This document shows, one piece after another, positions 49,992-59,198 of a DNA stretch of 64,000 nt. How positions within the stretch are numbered: position 1 is the stretch's first letter; the number at the start of each line of letters is the position of its first letter. The translations under genes and the position numbers were made by a program. The notes below the pieces were generated by a model. That model saw only the letters and a list, made by a program, of their open reading frames with translations, was not told where the DNA came from and ran no database searches. This DNA is from DATLNF01 sp046590575. Its GTDB lineage: Bacteria; Actinomycetota; Actinomycetes; BP-191. Location of the stretch: assembly GCA_046590575.1 (NCBI GenBank), contig JBKJUS010000165.1:1-64000 (forward strand), written 5' to 3'.

Positions 49992-51590
49992 ATGGCCGAT
50001 CCCCGAGTGGACGGACGCCTGGTCGCCGACCGGTACCTGCTCCAGGAGCAGGTCGGTCGCGGCGGCATGGGCGTGGTGTGGCGCGCTCAGGACCAGCTGC
50101 TGGGCCGCGCGGTCGCCGTCAAAGAGGTCCATCTCCAGCCGGGCCTGACCGACGACGAGCGCCACGGCGTGCAGCAGCGGGTGATGCGGGAGGCGCGGGC
50201 CGCTGCGTCACTCAACCACGTCGGGGCGGTCACCGTGTACGACGTCGTCGAGCACGACGAGCAGGCCTTCATCGTGATGGAGCTGGTGGAGGCACCGACG
50301 CTGGCCGACCTCGTCGCGACCCGCGGGCCGCTCCCGCCGGCGGAAGTGGCCGGCATCGGCGTCGCGATCTGTGATGTGCTGGCCGCCGCGCACGCCCGGG
50401 GCATCGTCCACCGTGACCTCAAGCCTGCCAATGTCCTGGTTGCCGACAGCGGGATCAAGCTGACTGACTTCGGCATCGCCACCGTGAAGGACGACCCGCG
50501 GCTGACCTCCACCGGCATTGTGCTGGGCTCGCCGTCGTACATCGCACCGGAGCAGGCCCGCGGGCACGCGGTCACCGACGCGACGGACATGTGGGGGCTC
50601 GGTGCGACGCTGTGCTTCTCCGTGACGGGGCGGCCGCCGTTTGACCGCGGCGAGGCGATCGCGACCCTGACGGCAGTCGCGCACGATGAGCTCGACATCG
50701 ACCCCTCGGCTGGCGCGCTGACGCCGGTGCTGTTGCGACTGCTGGACAAAGACCCGCTGGCCCGACCTGCGGCCGCGGCGGTCCGAGCTGATCTGGAGCG
50801 GGTCGCCGGCGGCGCCTCGTCAACCAGGCTGATGCCGGCCGTGGCGCCGGAGACGGTCCCCATCTCCCTCCCGACCGCGGCGACGGTGGCCACACCTCAC
50901 GTCGTCGCCGACGAGCAGGTGTACGCCCCGACGGCTGCGCGCCGGTCCGTCGTACCTGCTGTTCTGCTCGGCTTGGTCCTGCTCCTCGGCGTCGGTGTCG
51001 CGGCTACGCAGCTGGGTGGTGACGACAAGGGCGAGGCGCCGTCCGGAGCGCTCGGCGAGAGAGCCGCACCCACGTCCTCCTCGAGTGCAGCGTCCGGTAC
51101 GACTGCAGCGCAGCCCACGGACACTGGACCAGCACTGCCTGCGGTGACGGAGCTGACGGAGACCTACACCGACGAGAAGGCCGGGTTCTCGATGCGCTAT
51201 CCGCAGGGCTGGCAGCAGGTGGAGCGCGCCGGCAACGCGCTGGACTTCCGCGAGCCTTCCACCGGGCGCTACCTGCGGGTCGACTGGACCAACAAGCCGG
51301 GCGACGATGCGGTCGCGGACTGGAAGCGTCAGGCGTCATCGTTCGGCGCGCGTCATTCCGACTACGAAGAGCTCCGCATCGAGCCGGCAACGTTCCGCGG
51401 CTTCGACGGGGCTATCTGGGAGTACCGCTACTCCGACGACGGCGCCCGGCTGCAGGCGTCGAACCTCGCCATCGTCACCAACGAGCGCGGCTATGCGCTG
51501 AATTTCCAGACCCGCGAGGGTGACTGGGACAGGTCGCAGGACCTGTACGAGCTACTCGTCAACTCGTTCGAGATCATCGAGCGGGACTAA
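49992..51590 (+). CDS. membrane-bound Ser/Thr protein kinase
   Basis: 532 residues. Kinase domain at about 15-275: Gly loop GRGGMG, AVKE (K44), HRDLKPAN (140-147), DFG (159-161), GSPSYIAPEQ. A membrane helix lies at about 317-338, followed by a Ser/Thr-rich linker and a C-terminal extracytoplasmic domain of about 150 residues (AGFSMRYPQGWQQVE, WEYRYSDDGARLQASNLAIV), a PsbP/LpqN-like fold rather than PASTA repeats. It probably senses an envelope signal and phosphorylates cytoplasmic targets. Confidence 0.9.
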   Translation: MADPRVDGRLVADRYLLQEQVGRGGMGVVWRAQDQLLGRAVAVKEVHLQPGLTDDERHGVQQRVMREARAAASLNHVGAVTVYDVVEHDEQAFIVMELVEAPTLADLVATRGPLPPAEVAGIGVAICDVLAAAHARGIVHRDLKPANVLVADSGIKLTDFGIATVKDDPRLTSTGIVLGSPSYIAPEQARGHAVTDATDMWGLGATLCFSVTGRPPFDRGEAIATLTAVAHDELDIDPSAGALTPVLLRLLDKDPLARPAAAAVRADLERVAGGASSTRLMPAVAPETVPISLPTAATVATPHVVADEQVYAPTAARRSVVPAVLLGLVLLLGVGVAATQLGGDDKGEAPSGALGERAAPTSSSSAASGTTAAQPTDTGPALPAVTELTETYTDEKAGFSMRYPQGWQQVERAGNALDFREPSTGRYLRVDWTNKPGDDAVADWKRQASSFGARHSDYEELRIEPATFRGFDGAIWEYRYSDDGARLQASNLAIVTNERGYALNFQTREGDWDRSQDLYELLVNSFEIIERD

Positions 51591-51598
51591 CAGCCGCT

Positions 51599-51644
51599 CC
51601 GCTCCGGCGGCCCACTCCAAAGTGCGAGCGGACCGCCGGAGCGG
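51599..51644. terminator. bidirectional terminator hairpin
   Basis: CCGCTCCGGCGG (51599-51610) and CCGCCGGAGCGG (51633-51644) are perfect 12-base arms around a 22-base loop. They fill the gap between the kinase gene and the convergent cupredoxin-like gene. Confidence 0.7.
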
Positions 51645-51649
51645 ATGGG

Positions 51650-52150
51650 CTAGGCGTTGATGAAACCGACCATGCCCGGCGTCTGCTGGTAGTGCGGGGT
51701 GTCGTCGCTCCGGTCGTCAGGCGTGTTGTTGACGTCCGTGCCGACGAAGCAGAAGTACACGTAGCGCTCGCCCGCGACGATCTTGAGCTTGCGCGCGCGG
51801 TCTCCGGTCTCCCCGGGTGCCGCGAACGTGGCGCCGGCGAATCGGTTGATGTAGTTGTCGTCCTGGGCGTCGGCTGCGGCGATCGCCGCCTCGCGCGTCG
51901 CGGTCGCCCCTTCGGCGAGGGAGAACACGACGAACTCGTGGAACTCGGTGCCGGAGTTGGTCATCGCCAGGTCGTACTTGCCTGCGTCGAGCGTCGACGG
52001 CACGCCGGTGTAGCCGTAGTTGAATGCAACGAACTCCAGCGTGTCGGCTGGCTTGGCCAGCGCCGACGGCGCCATGACGCCGGACAGTGCGGTGGTCATG
52101 AGCGCGACGGTCACGCCTAGTCGTGCGGCCTTGCGGGTGGTGTTCGCCAT
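51650..52150 (-). CDS. secreted cupredoxin-like protein
   Basis: 166 residues. A signal peptide (VTVALMTTALSGVMAPSALAKPA, cut near ALA-K) is followed by a plastocyanin-like beta barrel: LEFVAFNYGYTGVPSTLDAGKYDLAMTNSGTEFHEFVVF, then ERYVYFCFVGTD and DTPHYQQTPGMVGFI. The His, Cys, His and Met are in the order of a type 1 copper site. It may bind copper outside the cell or serve as an electron carrier. Confidence 0.75.
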   Translation of the reverse strand: MANTTRKAARLGVTVALMTTALSGVMAPSALAKPADTLEFVAFNYGYTGVPSTLDAGKYDLAMTNSGTEFHEFVVFSLAEGATATREAAIAAADAQDDNYINRFAGATFAAPGETGDRARKLKIVAGERYVYFCFVGTDVNNTPDDRSDDTPHYQQTPGMVGFINA

Positions 52151-52347
52151 GCGGAGGTCCCCCCCGGGAGAGTGAGCGCGGGGCCCTGTGCCCCGCAGCT
52201 GAGTTCTACCTGGAACACTCCGGTTGCGATGTCAAGCATCTGACACTCTCCGTAACGTCATAAATTCGTAGCGTTCGAACCGGAACGCGACGACTGGCCG
52301 CCGAGTTGGCACCTGACGACAACTACCGCCGCTACCCGAGGTGACCC
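52151..52347. promoter_or_regulatory. divergent promoter region of the cupredoxin-like gene and msrA
   Basis: On the minus strand TTGACA (52235-52230) is a perfect -35 for the cupredoxin-like gene, though the best -10 (TAGAAC) is 21 bases away. An inverted repeat GCGTTC-N6-GAACGC (52271-52288) lies about 60 bases before msrA. GCGGGGC and GCCCCGC form a hairpin in the minus-strand leader. Confidence 0.35.
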
Positions 52348-52995
52348 GTGCTCTTCAGCCGCCACGAGACCCAGCTCATCGACCCAGACCAGGCCTTGCC
52401 CGGGCGCGACACCCCGATGCCGGTGCCGGCGAAGCACTTCGTGCTTGGCACACCCATGTGCCCGCCGTACCCCGATGGCCTGGAGACCGCCGTCTTTGGA
52501 CTGGGCTGCTTCTGGGGCGCTGAGCGGATCTTCTGGCAGCTCGACGGTGTCTACACGACGTCCGCCGGCTATGCGGGTGGCTACACGCCCAACCCGACGT
52601 ACGACGAGGTGTGCTCGGGCCGCACCGGCCACACCGAGGTCGTCCAGGTCGTCTTCGACCCCACGAAGTCGTCGTACGCCGAGCTGCTGCGGGTCTTCTT
52701 CGAGAACCACGACCCGACCCAGGGAATGCGCCAGGGCAACGACACGGGCACGCAGTACCGCTCCGCCGTCTACACCACGAGCGACGACCAGGCGCAGGCG
52801 GCTCAGGCCGCCCGGGAGGCGTACGAGCCGGTGCTCCGCAAGGCCGGCCACGGAGCGATCACGACCGAGATCGTTCAGGCGGAGGCCTACTACTTCGCCG
52901 AGGACTACCACCAGCAGTACCTCGCCAAGAACCCCAACGGTTACTGCGGCATCGGCGGCACCGGCGTCTCCTGCCCGGTCGGCCTCGCGACCTAG
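52348..52995 (+). CDS. msrA: peptide methionine-S-sulfoxide reductase
   Basis: 215 residues. [13 protein letters not shown] contains the catalytic Cys (about 53); [28 protein letters not shown] and [18 protein letters not shown] are the usual MsrA blocks, the latter with the resolving Cys. It repairs oxidised Met with thioredoxin. GTG start at 52348 with GAGG 8 bases before. An upstream cupredoxin-like gene is divergent. Confidence 0.93.
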   Translation: MLFSRHETQLIDPDQALPGRDTPMPVPAKHFVLGTPMCPPYPDGLETAVFGLGCFWGAERIFWQLDGVYTTSAGYAGGYTPNPTYDEVCSGRTGHTEVVQVVFDPTKSSYAELLRVFFENHDPTQGMRQGNDTGTQYRSAVYTTSDDQAQAAQAAREAYEPVLRKAGHGAITTEIVQAEAYYFAEDYHQQYLAKNPNGYCGIGGTGVSCPVGLAT

Positions 52996-53034
52996 AAGGT
53001 TCTGCGCAGACGCGGCGACCGTAGGCTGCCGCTC

Positions 53035-53877
53035 GTGGCAGTCGTGGAGCAGCCCGTGGGCCGAGCAGGTGTGGTGGCCGTCGATGATCCCGACGACCCT
53101 CGCGTCCTCGACTACCGCTGCCTCACCGACCCCGAGCTGCGCATGCGCTACGAAGGCGACGCAGGGGTCTTCATCGCTGAGGGTCCGCTCGTCGTCCGCG
53201 AACTGCTGAGCTCGCCGTACGACGTTCGCTCGGTTCTCGTCACGGCTGGTCAGCACGAGGTGCTCGCCGACGCGTTGGCTGGGGTGCCCGCGCCCATCTA
53301 CGTCGCGAGCCAACGGGTCATCGACGCAATCGCCGGCTTTCATCTGCACCGGGGGGCGTTGGCCTGCGGGCAGCGACGGGAGCTGGCGAGTGTGGCCGAG
53401 GTCATCGCTGCTGCTCGAGTTGTCTGTGTGCTCGAGCGGATCAACGACCACGAGAACCTCGGCGCGATCTTCCGCAACGCGCGCGCCCTCGGCGTCGATG
53501 CCGTCGTGCTCTGCCCTGAATGCTGCGACCCGTTCTACCGTCGGGCGGTTCGGGTCTCGATGGGCCACCTGCTCCGCGTGGCGATCGCGCGCGCTCCGGA
53601 TCTGCCGATCGCGATCGCCCAGCTGCGGGCGGCCGGGTTCACGACCGTGGCGTTCACTCCTGACCTCACGGCCGAGCCGGTGCAGGCTCTTGACGAGCTG
53701 CGCGGCCAGCGGGTCGCCCTGCTGCTCGGCGCTGAAGGACCCGGCCTGCGACCGGCCACCCAGGATGCTGCCGATCGTCGGGTGCGCATCCCGATGCGAC
53801 CCGGTGTCGACTCGCTCAACGTCGCGACCGCGGCGGCGATCGCCTTCCATCGGCTTGCGACCGATCTCTCGACATGA
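53035..53877 (+). CDS. TrmH/SpoU-family RNA methyltransferase
   Basis: 280 residues. An N-terminal substrate-binding part precedes the SPOUT knot: LERINDHENLGAIFRNARALGVDAVVL (motif 1), LLLGAEGPGL (motif 2) and IPMRPGVDSLNVATAAAIAFH (motif 3). It would 2'-O-methylate rRNA or tRNA with SAM. Motif 3 has MRPGVDSLN where IP...SLN is standard. An ATGA overlap joins it to the rhodanese gene. Confidence 0.88.
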   Translation: MAVVEQPVGRAGVVAVDDPDDPRVLDYRCLTDPELRMRYEGDAGVFIAEGPLVVRELLSSPYDVRSVLVTAGQHEVLADALAGVPAPIYVASQRVIDAIAGFHLHRGALACGQRRELASVAEVIAAARVVCVLERINDHENLGAIFRNARALGVDAVVLCPECCDPFYRRAVRVSMGHLLRVAIARAPDLPIAIAQLRAAGFTTVAFTPDLTAEPVQALDELRGQRVALLLGAEGPGLRPATQDAADRRVRIPMRPGVDSLNVATAAAIAFHRLATDLST

Positions 53878-54716
53878 CTGGTCCCCTGATCACGACAGAC
53901 GAGCTTGCGACGCTGCTTGCCGCGGAGGCCCCAGTGCGCGTGCTCGACGTGCGATGGCGGTTGATGGGCCCACCGGCCTACGCCGACCATGTTTCCGGGC
54001 GCGTCCCCGGGTCTGTCTTTGTCGACCTCCCCCGTGACCTCGCTGCGGCACCAGGGGACGGCGGCCGACACCCACTGCCCTCCCGCGCTGACTTCCAGGT
54101 CGCCATGCGTCAAGCCGGGGTCAGCGACGCCGTCCCTGTCGTCGTGTACGACGACGCGGATGGGACCAGCGCCGCGCGGGCGTGGTGGCTGCTGAGTCAC
54201 TACGGGCACTGCGACGTCCGGCTACTCGATGGCGGGTGGCGGGCGTGGGAGTCCGAAGGTCATGCCACGGCGTCGGGACAGCCGGTCACCCCACCGGCAG
54301 GCGACTTCCATGCCTCCGACGGCGCGCGGCCGGTGCTCGACGCTGCGGGTGCGGCAGATCTCGCGCGCACCGGGGTGCTGCTCGACGCGCGCGCGGCGGA
54401 GCGCTATCGGGGTGAGGTCGAGCCGGTCGATCCGGTGGCCGGCCACATCCCGGCGGCCGTGAGCGCACCGACCGCCGCCAACGTGAGGGCGGACGGTCGG
54501 TTCCACGACGCCGACGTCCTCGGCGACCGCTTCGCCGAGCTCGGTGTCGACGGCATCGTCGAGGTGGGTGTCTATTGCGGGTCCGGAGTCACCGCAGCCC
54601 ACGAGGTGCTGGCGCTCGAGTTGGCCGGCATCCGGGCTGCGCTCTACCCCGGCTCGTGGAGTGAGTGGGTGCGCGACCCGTCGCGGCCCGTGGCGACCGG
54701 CGAAGGCGCACAATGA
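53874..54716 (+). CDS. sseA: thiosulfate/3-mercaptopyruvate sulfurtransferase
   Basis: 280 residues with two rhodanese domains. The first is inactive but keeps RVLDVRWRLMG and YDDADGTSAARAWWLLSHYGH. The second has the active-site loop VYCGSGVTAAHEVLALELAG, with Cys at about 235. The CGSGVT loop is typical of the 3-mercaptopyruvate/thiosulfate group. It transfers sulfur to cyanide or other acceptors in the cytoplasm. Confidence 0.88.
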   Translation: MTGPLITTDELATLLAAEAPVRVLDVRWRLMGPPAYADHVSGRVPGSVFVDLPRDLAAAPGDGGRHPLPSRADFQVAMRQAGVSDAVPVVVYDDADGTSAARAWWLLSHYGHCDVRLLDGGWRAWESEGHATASGQPVTPPAGDFHASDGARPVLDAAGAADLARTGVLLDARAAERYRGEVEPVDPVAGHIPAAVSAPTAANVRADGRFHDADVLGDRFAELGVDGIVEVGVYCGSGVTAAHEVLALELAGIRAALYPGSWSEWVRDPSRPVATGEGAQ

Positions 54717-54720
54717 CCAG

Positions 54721-54951
54721 ATGACCACGCGCACCGACGTCGCGCCGGATCTGCAGCGCGACGACACCGACAACATCGTCTTCCATTACGTCGACAAGGC
54801 GAAGATCGTGCAGAGCGCGGTCCTCGGAGACGTCGTCACCGCGTTGTGTGGTGCCATTTTTCCGGTGACCAGGTCGGCCAAGCCGGGCTCGCCGGTGTGC
54901 CCTGCCTGCCGCGACCTCATGGAGCTATTGCGCGCCTTCGGCGACAGCTAG
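54721..54951 (+). CDS. DUF3039 family protein
   Basis: 76 residues. IVFHYVDKAKIVQSAVLGDVVTALCGAIFPVTRSAKPGSPVCPACRDLMELL is the DUF3039 pattern, with one Cys (ALCG) and a CxxC pair (CPAC) that could bind zinc. It is common in actinobacteria; function unknown. It starts 4 bases after the rhodanese gene and overlaps tail-to-tail with the nucleotidyltransferase gene. Confidence 0.85.
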   Translation: MTTRTDVAPDLQRDDTDNIVFHYVDKAKIVQSAVLGDVVTALCGAIFPVTRSAKPGSPVCPACRDLMELLRAFGDS

Positions 54952-55706
54952 CGAGCGTGCACGGTGAGGGCACCGGCGCGGATGGCGTCGACCAGTCGTT
55001 CGCCGCGCCGGACTACCGACCGCGGCCAGACGACTGACCGAACGACCTCGCCGTCGACGACGGCATCGGCACCGATCACGCTCTCGCCGCAATTGGCCGT
55101 GAGGTTGGCGCGCAGGTAGTCCGCAGGGGTGCCGCAGTCGACGAATTCTTGGTCCGTCGTCACCAGGTCGAGGCGGCCGGCCTTTTCCTCGCGCCGCCAC
55201 AACACCTCGTAGAGACCGCTGGGCGTTGCGTCGAGGTCGCGGACCGCCGACCACGGAAGGAGGCAGGCGCCGGCGTACCGCAGATTGCCGAAGTCACCGC
55301 GCGCAGCGTCGCGGACGCAGAGCAGCCGCACCCGCTCACCGTCCCAGCCGTCGACCAGCGCGGCGAGCGTGCCGTCGCGCCATGCATCGGCGTTGGCGAC
55401 GAGCACCGGGCGACCGGCCATCCAGTCGCGCAATAGCCCGATCGCGCCCGCCGTACCGAGCGGCTCGGCCCGTTCCAGCGAAATGCGCACTCCGCGGTCG
55501 GAGAGGTGCGCGTTCATGAGCTCGGGACGCGCGTGCACATTGACCGCGATGCCGCGGGCATACGGCGCAACGGCGTCGAGTGCCCAGTCGACGAGAGGTC
55601 GGTGGGCGACGGGGCACAACGCCTTGGGCAGCAGGTCGGTCAGCGGCCGCAGGCGGGTACCTAAACCGGCGGCAAGAATGATCGCGGCGGGCAGGTCAGC
55701 GGTCAC
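54948..55706 (-). CDS. sugar-1-phosphate nucleotidyltransferase family protein
   Basis: 252 residues. IILAAGLGTRLRPLTDLLPKALCPVAHRPLVDWALD is the nucleotide-binding and Lys signature; EPLGTAGAIGLLRDW, VANADAWRDG and VDCGTPADYLRANL follow. It couples NTP and a sugar-1-phosphate to make an NDP-sugar for wall or glycan synthesis. A GTG start at 55706 is supported because no ATG is in frame near the conserved opening. Confidence 0.88.
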   Translation of the reverse strand: MTADLPAAIILAAGLGTRLRPLTDLLPKALCPVAHRPLVDWALDAVAPYARGIAVNVHARPELMNAHLSDRGVRISLERAEPLGTAGAIGLLRDWMAGRPVLVANADAWRDGTLAALVDGWDGERVRLLCVRDAARGDFGNLRYAGACLLPWSAVRDLDATPSGLYEVLWRREEKAGRLDLVTTDQEFVDCGTPADYLRANLTANCGESVIGADAVVDGEVVRSVVWPRSVVRRGERLVDAIRAGALTVHAR

Positions 55707-55761
55707 GTCATGAGCGGCGCTCGCGGTGCTCTACTCGACGTTCCTGCACTGGCTGGCTGCG

Positions 55762-56733
55762 CTACCTGCTCCGCGTGGTCACGTAGAGGTCGCTCGAGCC
55801 CTCGCCACCAGGTCGCGGGGAACCGAAGTAGAGCGTCGTGCCGTCCCAGGACAGCGACGGCCGAGTTTCGTTAGCCGCTGTGTTGACGTTCGGGCCGAGG
55901 TTGACGGGCGTCGAGAAGGCATCCGACGTTGAGCTTCTCGTGGCGGCGTAGAGGTCGGCCAGCCCGATCGTGCCCGGGCGGGTGCTGAAGAAGAACAACT
56001 CGAGCCCGTCGCGGCGGACGTTGGGCTGGCCGTCTACGGCTGCGCTGTTGACGCCGGGCACCAGAGCGGCTGGTCCGAAAACGCCACCGTGCGACTCGCT
56101 CATGTAGACGTCGCTGTCGCCCGTGGTCACTCCCGGCGCCTCAGCGGTAAATCCACCAGCCCGGAAGCTGGAGAAGTACAGCACCGGACCAGTTCCGCGC
56201 TGAGGCAGGGGGGTCGGGCTCGCCTCGTCGGCAGCGCTATTTACCACGCAACCGAGGTTGTCGGGCTGCTCAAGACCGGACTTGTTGCGCAGCCGGGCGG
56301 TGTAGATGTCGGCGCCGCCGCAGCCCCCCGGCCGATTGCTGACGAAGTAGAAGAGGTGGCCGTCGCGGGCGATCGTGGGGCAGAAGTCATCCTGAGGGGA
56401 GTTCACCGGTGCGCCCACGTTGACGGGCGGGCCCCACGGGTCGTCCGCACTGCTCCTGGTTGAGGTGTAGATGTCGAGCCCACCGACCCCGCCTGAGCGG
56501 TTCGATGCGAAGTAGAAGGTCTTCGAATCACGCGCGACTGCCGGGCAGCCCTCAAGTGCCGTCGTGTTGAACGAGGAAGGGGTGCCGGGCTGCTGTTCGA
56601 TGCTGGTCGCAGGGGTCCAGCCGCCGAAGTCTGCCCCGGCGGGCGATGCGGTGACGAGGACTGCCGCGAGACTCAGAATCGCGCCAAGCGAACCGGCATT
56701 CAATCCTCGATGTGTGGTCGTCCTTGTAGTCAT
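55762..56733 (-). CDS. secreted PD40/TolB-like beta-propeller protein
   Basis: 323 residues. A signal peptide (LGAILSLAAVLVTASPAGA) is followed by about five WD40/PD40-type repeats of the form FYFASNRSGGVGGLDIYTSTR, LFYFVSNRPGGCGGADIYTAR, LYFSSFRAGG, LFFFSTRPGTIGLADLYAATR and LYFGSPRPGGEGSSDLYVTTR. There is no catalytic domain. It is likely a surface or secreted binding protein. ATG at 56733. Confidence 0.8.
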   Translation of the reverse strand: MTTRTTTHRGLNAGSLGAILSLAAVLVTASPAGADFGGWTPATSIEQQPGTPSSFNTTALEGCPAVARDSKTFYFASNRSGGVGGLDIYTSTRSSADDPWGPPVNVGAPVNSPQDDFCPTIARDGHLFYFVSNRPGGCGGADIYTARLRNKSGLEQPDNLGCVVNSAADEASPTPLPQRGTGPVLYFSSFRAGGFTAEAPGVTTGDSDVYMSESHGGVFGPAALVPGVNSAAVDGQPNVRRDGLELFFFSTRPGTIGLADLYAATRSSTSDAFSTPVNLGPNVNTAANETRPSLSWDGTTLYFGSPRPGGEGSSDLYVTTRSR

Positions 56734-56831
56734 TGGGGCCCCCCCGGGTTGTCGTGACGTCGCCACGCTACAACAGCTTCAGGCGCAAAGCGACGGTCCA
56801 ATCTCAACAGCTGTAGGGCAGGATCGCCAGC

Positions 56832-57620
56832 ATGGTCATCCCGGTTCACGACGAGAACCCCACGCATCGCCGGCCGTGGGTCACCTACCTGCTCATCGTC
56901 ATCAATGTCGTCGTCTTCTTTCAGGAGCCGATCGTGCGCTCGCCGATCGCCGGCGAGACGAAGGCGGCGCAGGCTTGCCGGCAGGAGGCGTTCTTCCGGG
57001 AGTACGCCGCTATCCCGAAGGAGGTGGTCACGAACGATCCGCTCGACACCACGGCCGGTGCACCGGTCGGTGTCAACGAGTGCCGCGCCGTCAAGCCCGA
57101 CTACGACAAGTCGCCGGCGCTCTCGGTGCTCTACGCGATGTTCTTGCACGGCGGCCTGCTGCATCTGCTTGGCAACATGCTCTTCCTCTTCGTTTTCGGC
57201 AACAACGTCGAGGATCGGCTCGGTCGGCTGCGCTACCTGCTTTGCTACCTGGTCTGGGGCTATGTTGCGACGTACGTCTTCGCGTTCGCCTTCCGTGACT
57301 CGACGACGGTGCTCGTCGGTGCCTCGGGCGCGGTGGCAGGCGTCCTCGGCGCCTACCTGAAGCTCTTCCCGCGGGCCCGGGTGCTGAGCCTCGTGCCGTT
57401 CTTGTTCTTCTTCCCGTTGCGCCTGCCGGCCTGGCTGGTGCTCGGCTCGTGGTTCGCCTTGCAGTACGTCTACTCGCAGGGGGCCGGGCTCACCGAAGGC
57501 AGCGGCGTCGCCTACCTCGCCCACGTCGCCGGATTCATCGCGGGCTTCGTGACGCTGCTCGTCCTGCGGACTCGAGGAGGGCAGCGGAGCGGCAGACGGC
57601 GTGGCAGGCTGGCCGCATGA
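56832..57620 (+). CDS. rhomboid-family intramembrane serine protease
   Basis: 262 residues, six or seven helices. LYAMFLHGGLLHLLGNMLFLFVFGNN contains the HxxxN oxyanion helix, VLVGASGAVAGVLGAY the GxSG Ser (about 164), and VAYLAHVAGFIAGF the catalytic His (about 230). Between helices 1 and 2 is a loop of about 60 residues with two Cys. It cleaves membrane proteins within the bilayer. It overlaps the HhH-GPD gene by 4 bases. Confidence 0.92.
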   Translation: MVIPVHDENPTHRRPWVTYLLIVINVVVFFQEPIVRSPIAGETKAAQACRQEAFFREYAAIPKEVVTNDPLDTTAGAPVGVNECRAVKPDYDKSPALSVLYAMFLHGGLLHLLGNMLFLFVFGNNVEDRLGRLRYLLCYLVWGYVATYVFAFAFRDSTTVLVGASGAVAGVLGAYLKLFPRARVLSLVPFLFFFPLRLPAWLVLGSWFALQYVYSQGAGLTEGSGVAYLAHVAGFIAGFVTLLVLRTRGGQRSGRRRGRLAA

Positions 57621-58234
57621 CGCCAGCCGCTGCCAAGTCCCGTGCCATCTGCCTCGCCCAGCAGCCTGAGGCGGACGCGCTCCTGACGCGCGACCCGCTC
57701 GCGCTGCTCATCGGAATGGTGCTCGACCAGCAGTTCCCGCTCGAACGCGCGTTTGCCGGGCCATGGGTGCTGACGCAGCGGCTCGGGTACACGCCCGGTG
57801 CCGCCGAGCTTGCGTCGTACGACGCCGACGCATTGGCCGCGGTCTTCGCCCAGCCACCGTGCATCCACCGCTTCCCCGGGTCGATGGCCGCACGCGTGCA
57901 GCAGATGTGCGCGCACCTGATCGAGGTGTACGACGGCGACGCGGCTGCGGTGTGGACCGGCGCGAAGACCGGCGAGGAGCTGCTGTCTCGGCTGCGCGCT
58001 GTGCCCGGCTTCGGGGAGCAGAAGGCGAAAATCTTCCTGGCGTTGCTCGGCAAGCAGCTCGGAGTCCGGCCTCGCGGCTGGCGGGAAGCGGCCGGCGTGT
58101 ATGGCGAGGACGGCGCGAAGCGCTCCGTCGCTGACATCACAGGTCCCGACTCGCTGCTCGAGGTGCGGGCTTACAAGCAGCAGATGAAAGCCGCGGCGAA
58201 GGCGGGCAGTCCTGCGCCGAAGCGCGGCCGCTGA
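57617..58234 (+). CDS. HhH-GPD-type DNA glycosylase-like protein
   Basis: 205 residues. LIGMVLDQQFPLERAFAGPWVLTQRLG and LLSRLRAVPGFGEQKAKIFLALLGKQLG form the helix-hairpin-helix with VPGFGEQKA. The catalytic Asp of the family should follow; in this short actinobacterial subgroup its place is uncertain. No Fe-S Cys cluster is seen. It probably acts in base-excision repair. ATG at 57617. Confidence 0.82.
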   Translation: MTPAAAKSRAICLAQQPEADALLTRDPLALLIGMVLDQQFPLERAFAGPWVLTQRLGYTPGAAELASYDADALAAVFAQPPCIHRFPGSMAARVQQMCAHLIEVYDGDAAAVWTGAKTGEELLSRLRAVPGFGEQKAKIFLALLGKQLGVRPRGWREAAGVYGEDGAKRSVADITGPDSLLEVRAYKQQMKAAAKAGSPAPKRGR

Positions 58235-58256
58235 ATTTTTAGGCGATTTTTGACCT

Positions 58257-59198
58257 TCAAAGTTTGGTGACGTCCGTCCCGGCCCGGAGCAGCGAGAGCT
58301 TCTCGGAGTTGGCGGGGTGAAGCAGCAGCCGGCTGGTTGCTGCGGCCGCGCGCTCCTCGATCTCATCGAGGTGCCGGCCGCGCATGCTGTTCACGCTCAG
58401 CCGGGCCAGCGTCGCGACATCAGGTTCGACGACGAGAACTGGTGTGCCGCTGCGGCGCACCCGGCGGGCTTCAGAGACGACGTAGCGATGCCAGAGCAGG
58501 CGCAAGCTCAGGTCGACTCGTGGCCGGGCCGCCGTCGGCAGCACGGACATGGGGGAGCTGATCACGACGAGATCGAGCCCGCACCCGGCCAGTACATCGG
58601 CGTTGGTCGGCGAGTGAATGCCACCATCGACGTACTCCACGCCGTTGATGTCCACCGGCTTGAAGTAGCCCGGTATCGCGCAGGAGGCGGCGACGGCGCT
58701 GGCGACGTCGGCGGGCGGCGCGCCTTCGCGGCCGAAGACCACCCGTACCCCGTCGCGTCGTCGAGCCGCCACGACCCACATCTCCCGCTCCGGCCAGGCC
58801 GAACCGAATCGTCGTCGTACGCCGACCGAGATGAGGTCCGTGGACCTGCTGCCGGCGGGTACCAGAGCAGTGGCGAGGACCACGGGTCGGGCCAGCCAAG
58901 GACGACGGATCGCGGCAGCCAGCACGCCGACTCCGGCGATCCGGCGGACGGAGGTCGCGGCGTCTGGCGCGTCGTCCGGGAGGGACGCGACCGGCTGGCC
59001 GCTGGGGGAGCGCAGCGAAGCGCCGATGATCGAGCCGGCTGACGTGCCCACCACGATGGCGGCCGTGCGGGCGTCCCACCCTGCGGTGACCTGGAGCGCG
59101 GAGAGCACTCCGCGGTGAAATGCCTCACCGGTGATCCCACCGGCACCGAGGACCAGACCGACCCGCGTCACCGGATCGACTGCTCCCGCAGCCTGCAT
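58257..59198 (-). CDS. patatin-like phospholipase
   Basis: 313 residues. VGLVLGAGGITGEAFHRGVL is the oxyanion loop, VVGTSAGSIIGA the nucleophile GxSxG, and YVDGGIHSPTNAD the DGG with catalytic Asp. It hydrolyses lipid acyl chains with a Ser-Asp dyad. Its ATG shares one base with the stop of the upstream low-complexity protein gene. Confidence 0.9.
   Translation of the reverse strand: MQAAGAVDPVTRVGLVLGAGGITGEAFHRGVLSALQVTAGWDARTAAIVVGTSAGSIIGASLRSPSGQPVASLPDDAPDAATSVRRIAGVGVLAAAIRRPWLARPVVLATALVPAGSRSTDLISVGVRRRFGSAWPEREMWVVAARRRDGVRVVFGREGAPPADVASAVAASCAIPGYFKPVDINGVEYVDGGIHSPTNADVLAGCGLDLVVISSPMSVLPTAARPRVDLSLRLLWHRYVVSEARRVRRSGTPVLVVEPDVATLARLSVNSMRGRHLDEIEERAAAATSRLLLHPANSEKLSLLRAGTDVTKL

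Noticed and set aside
52258..53850. Long open frame of 530 codons on the minus strand opposite msrA and the TrmH-type gene
   Set aside because: It is antisense to two clear enzyme genes and its translation is Arg/Val/Asp-rich without domains; such shadows are common at this G+C.
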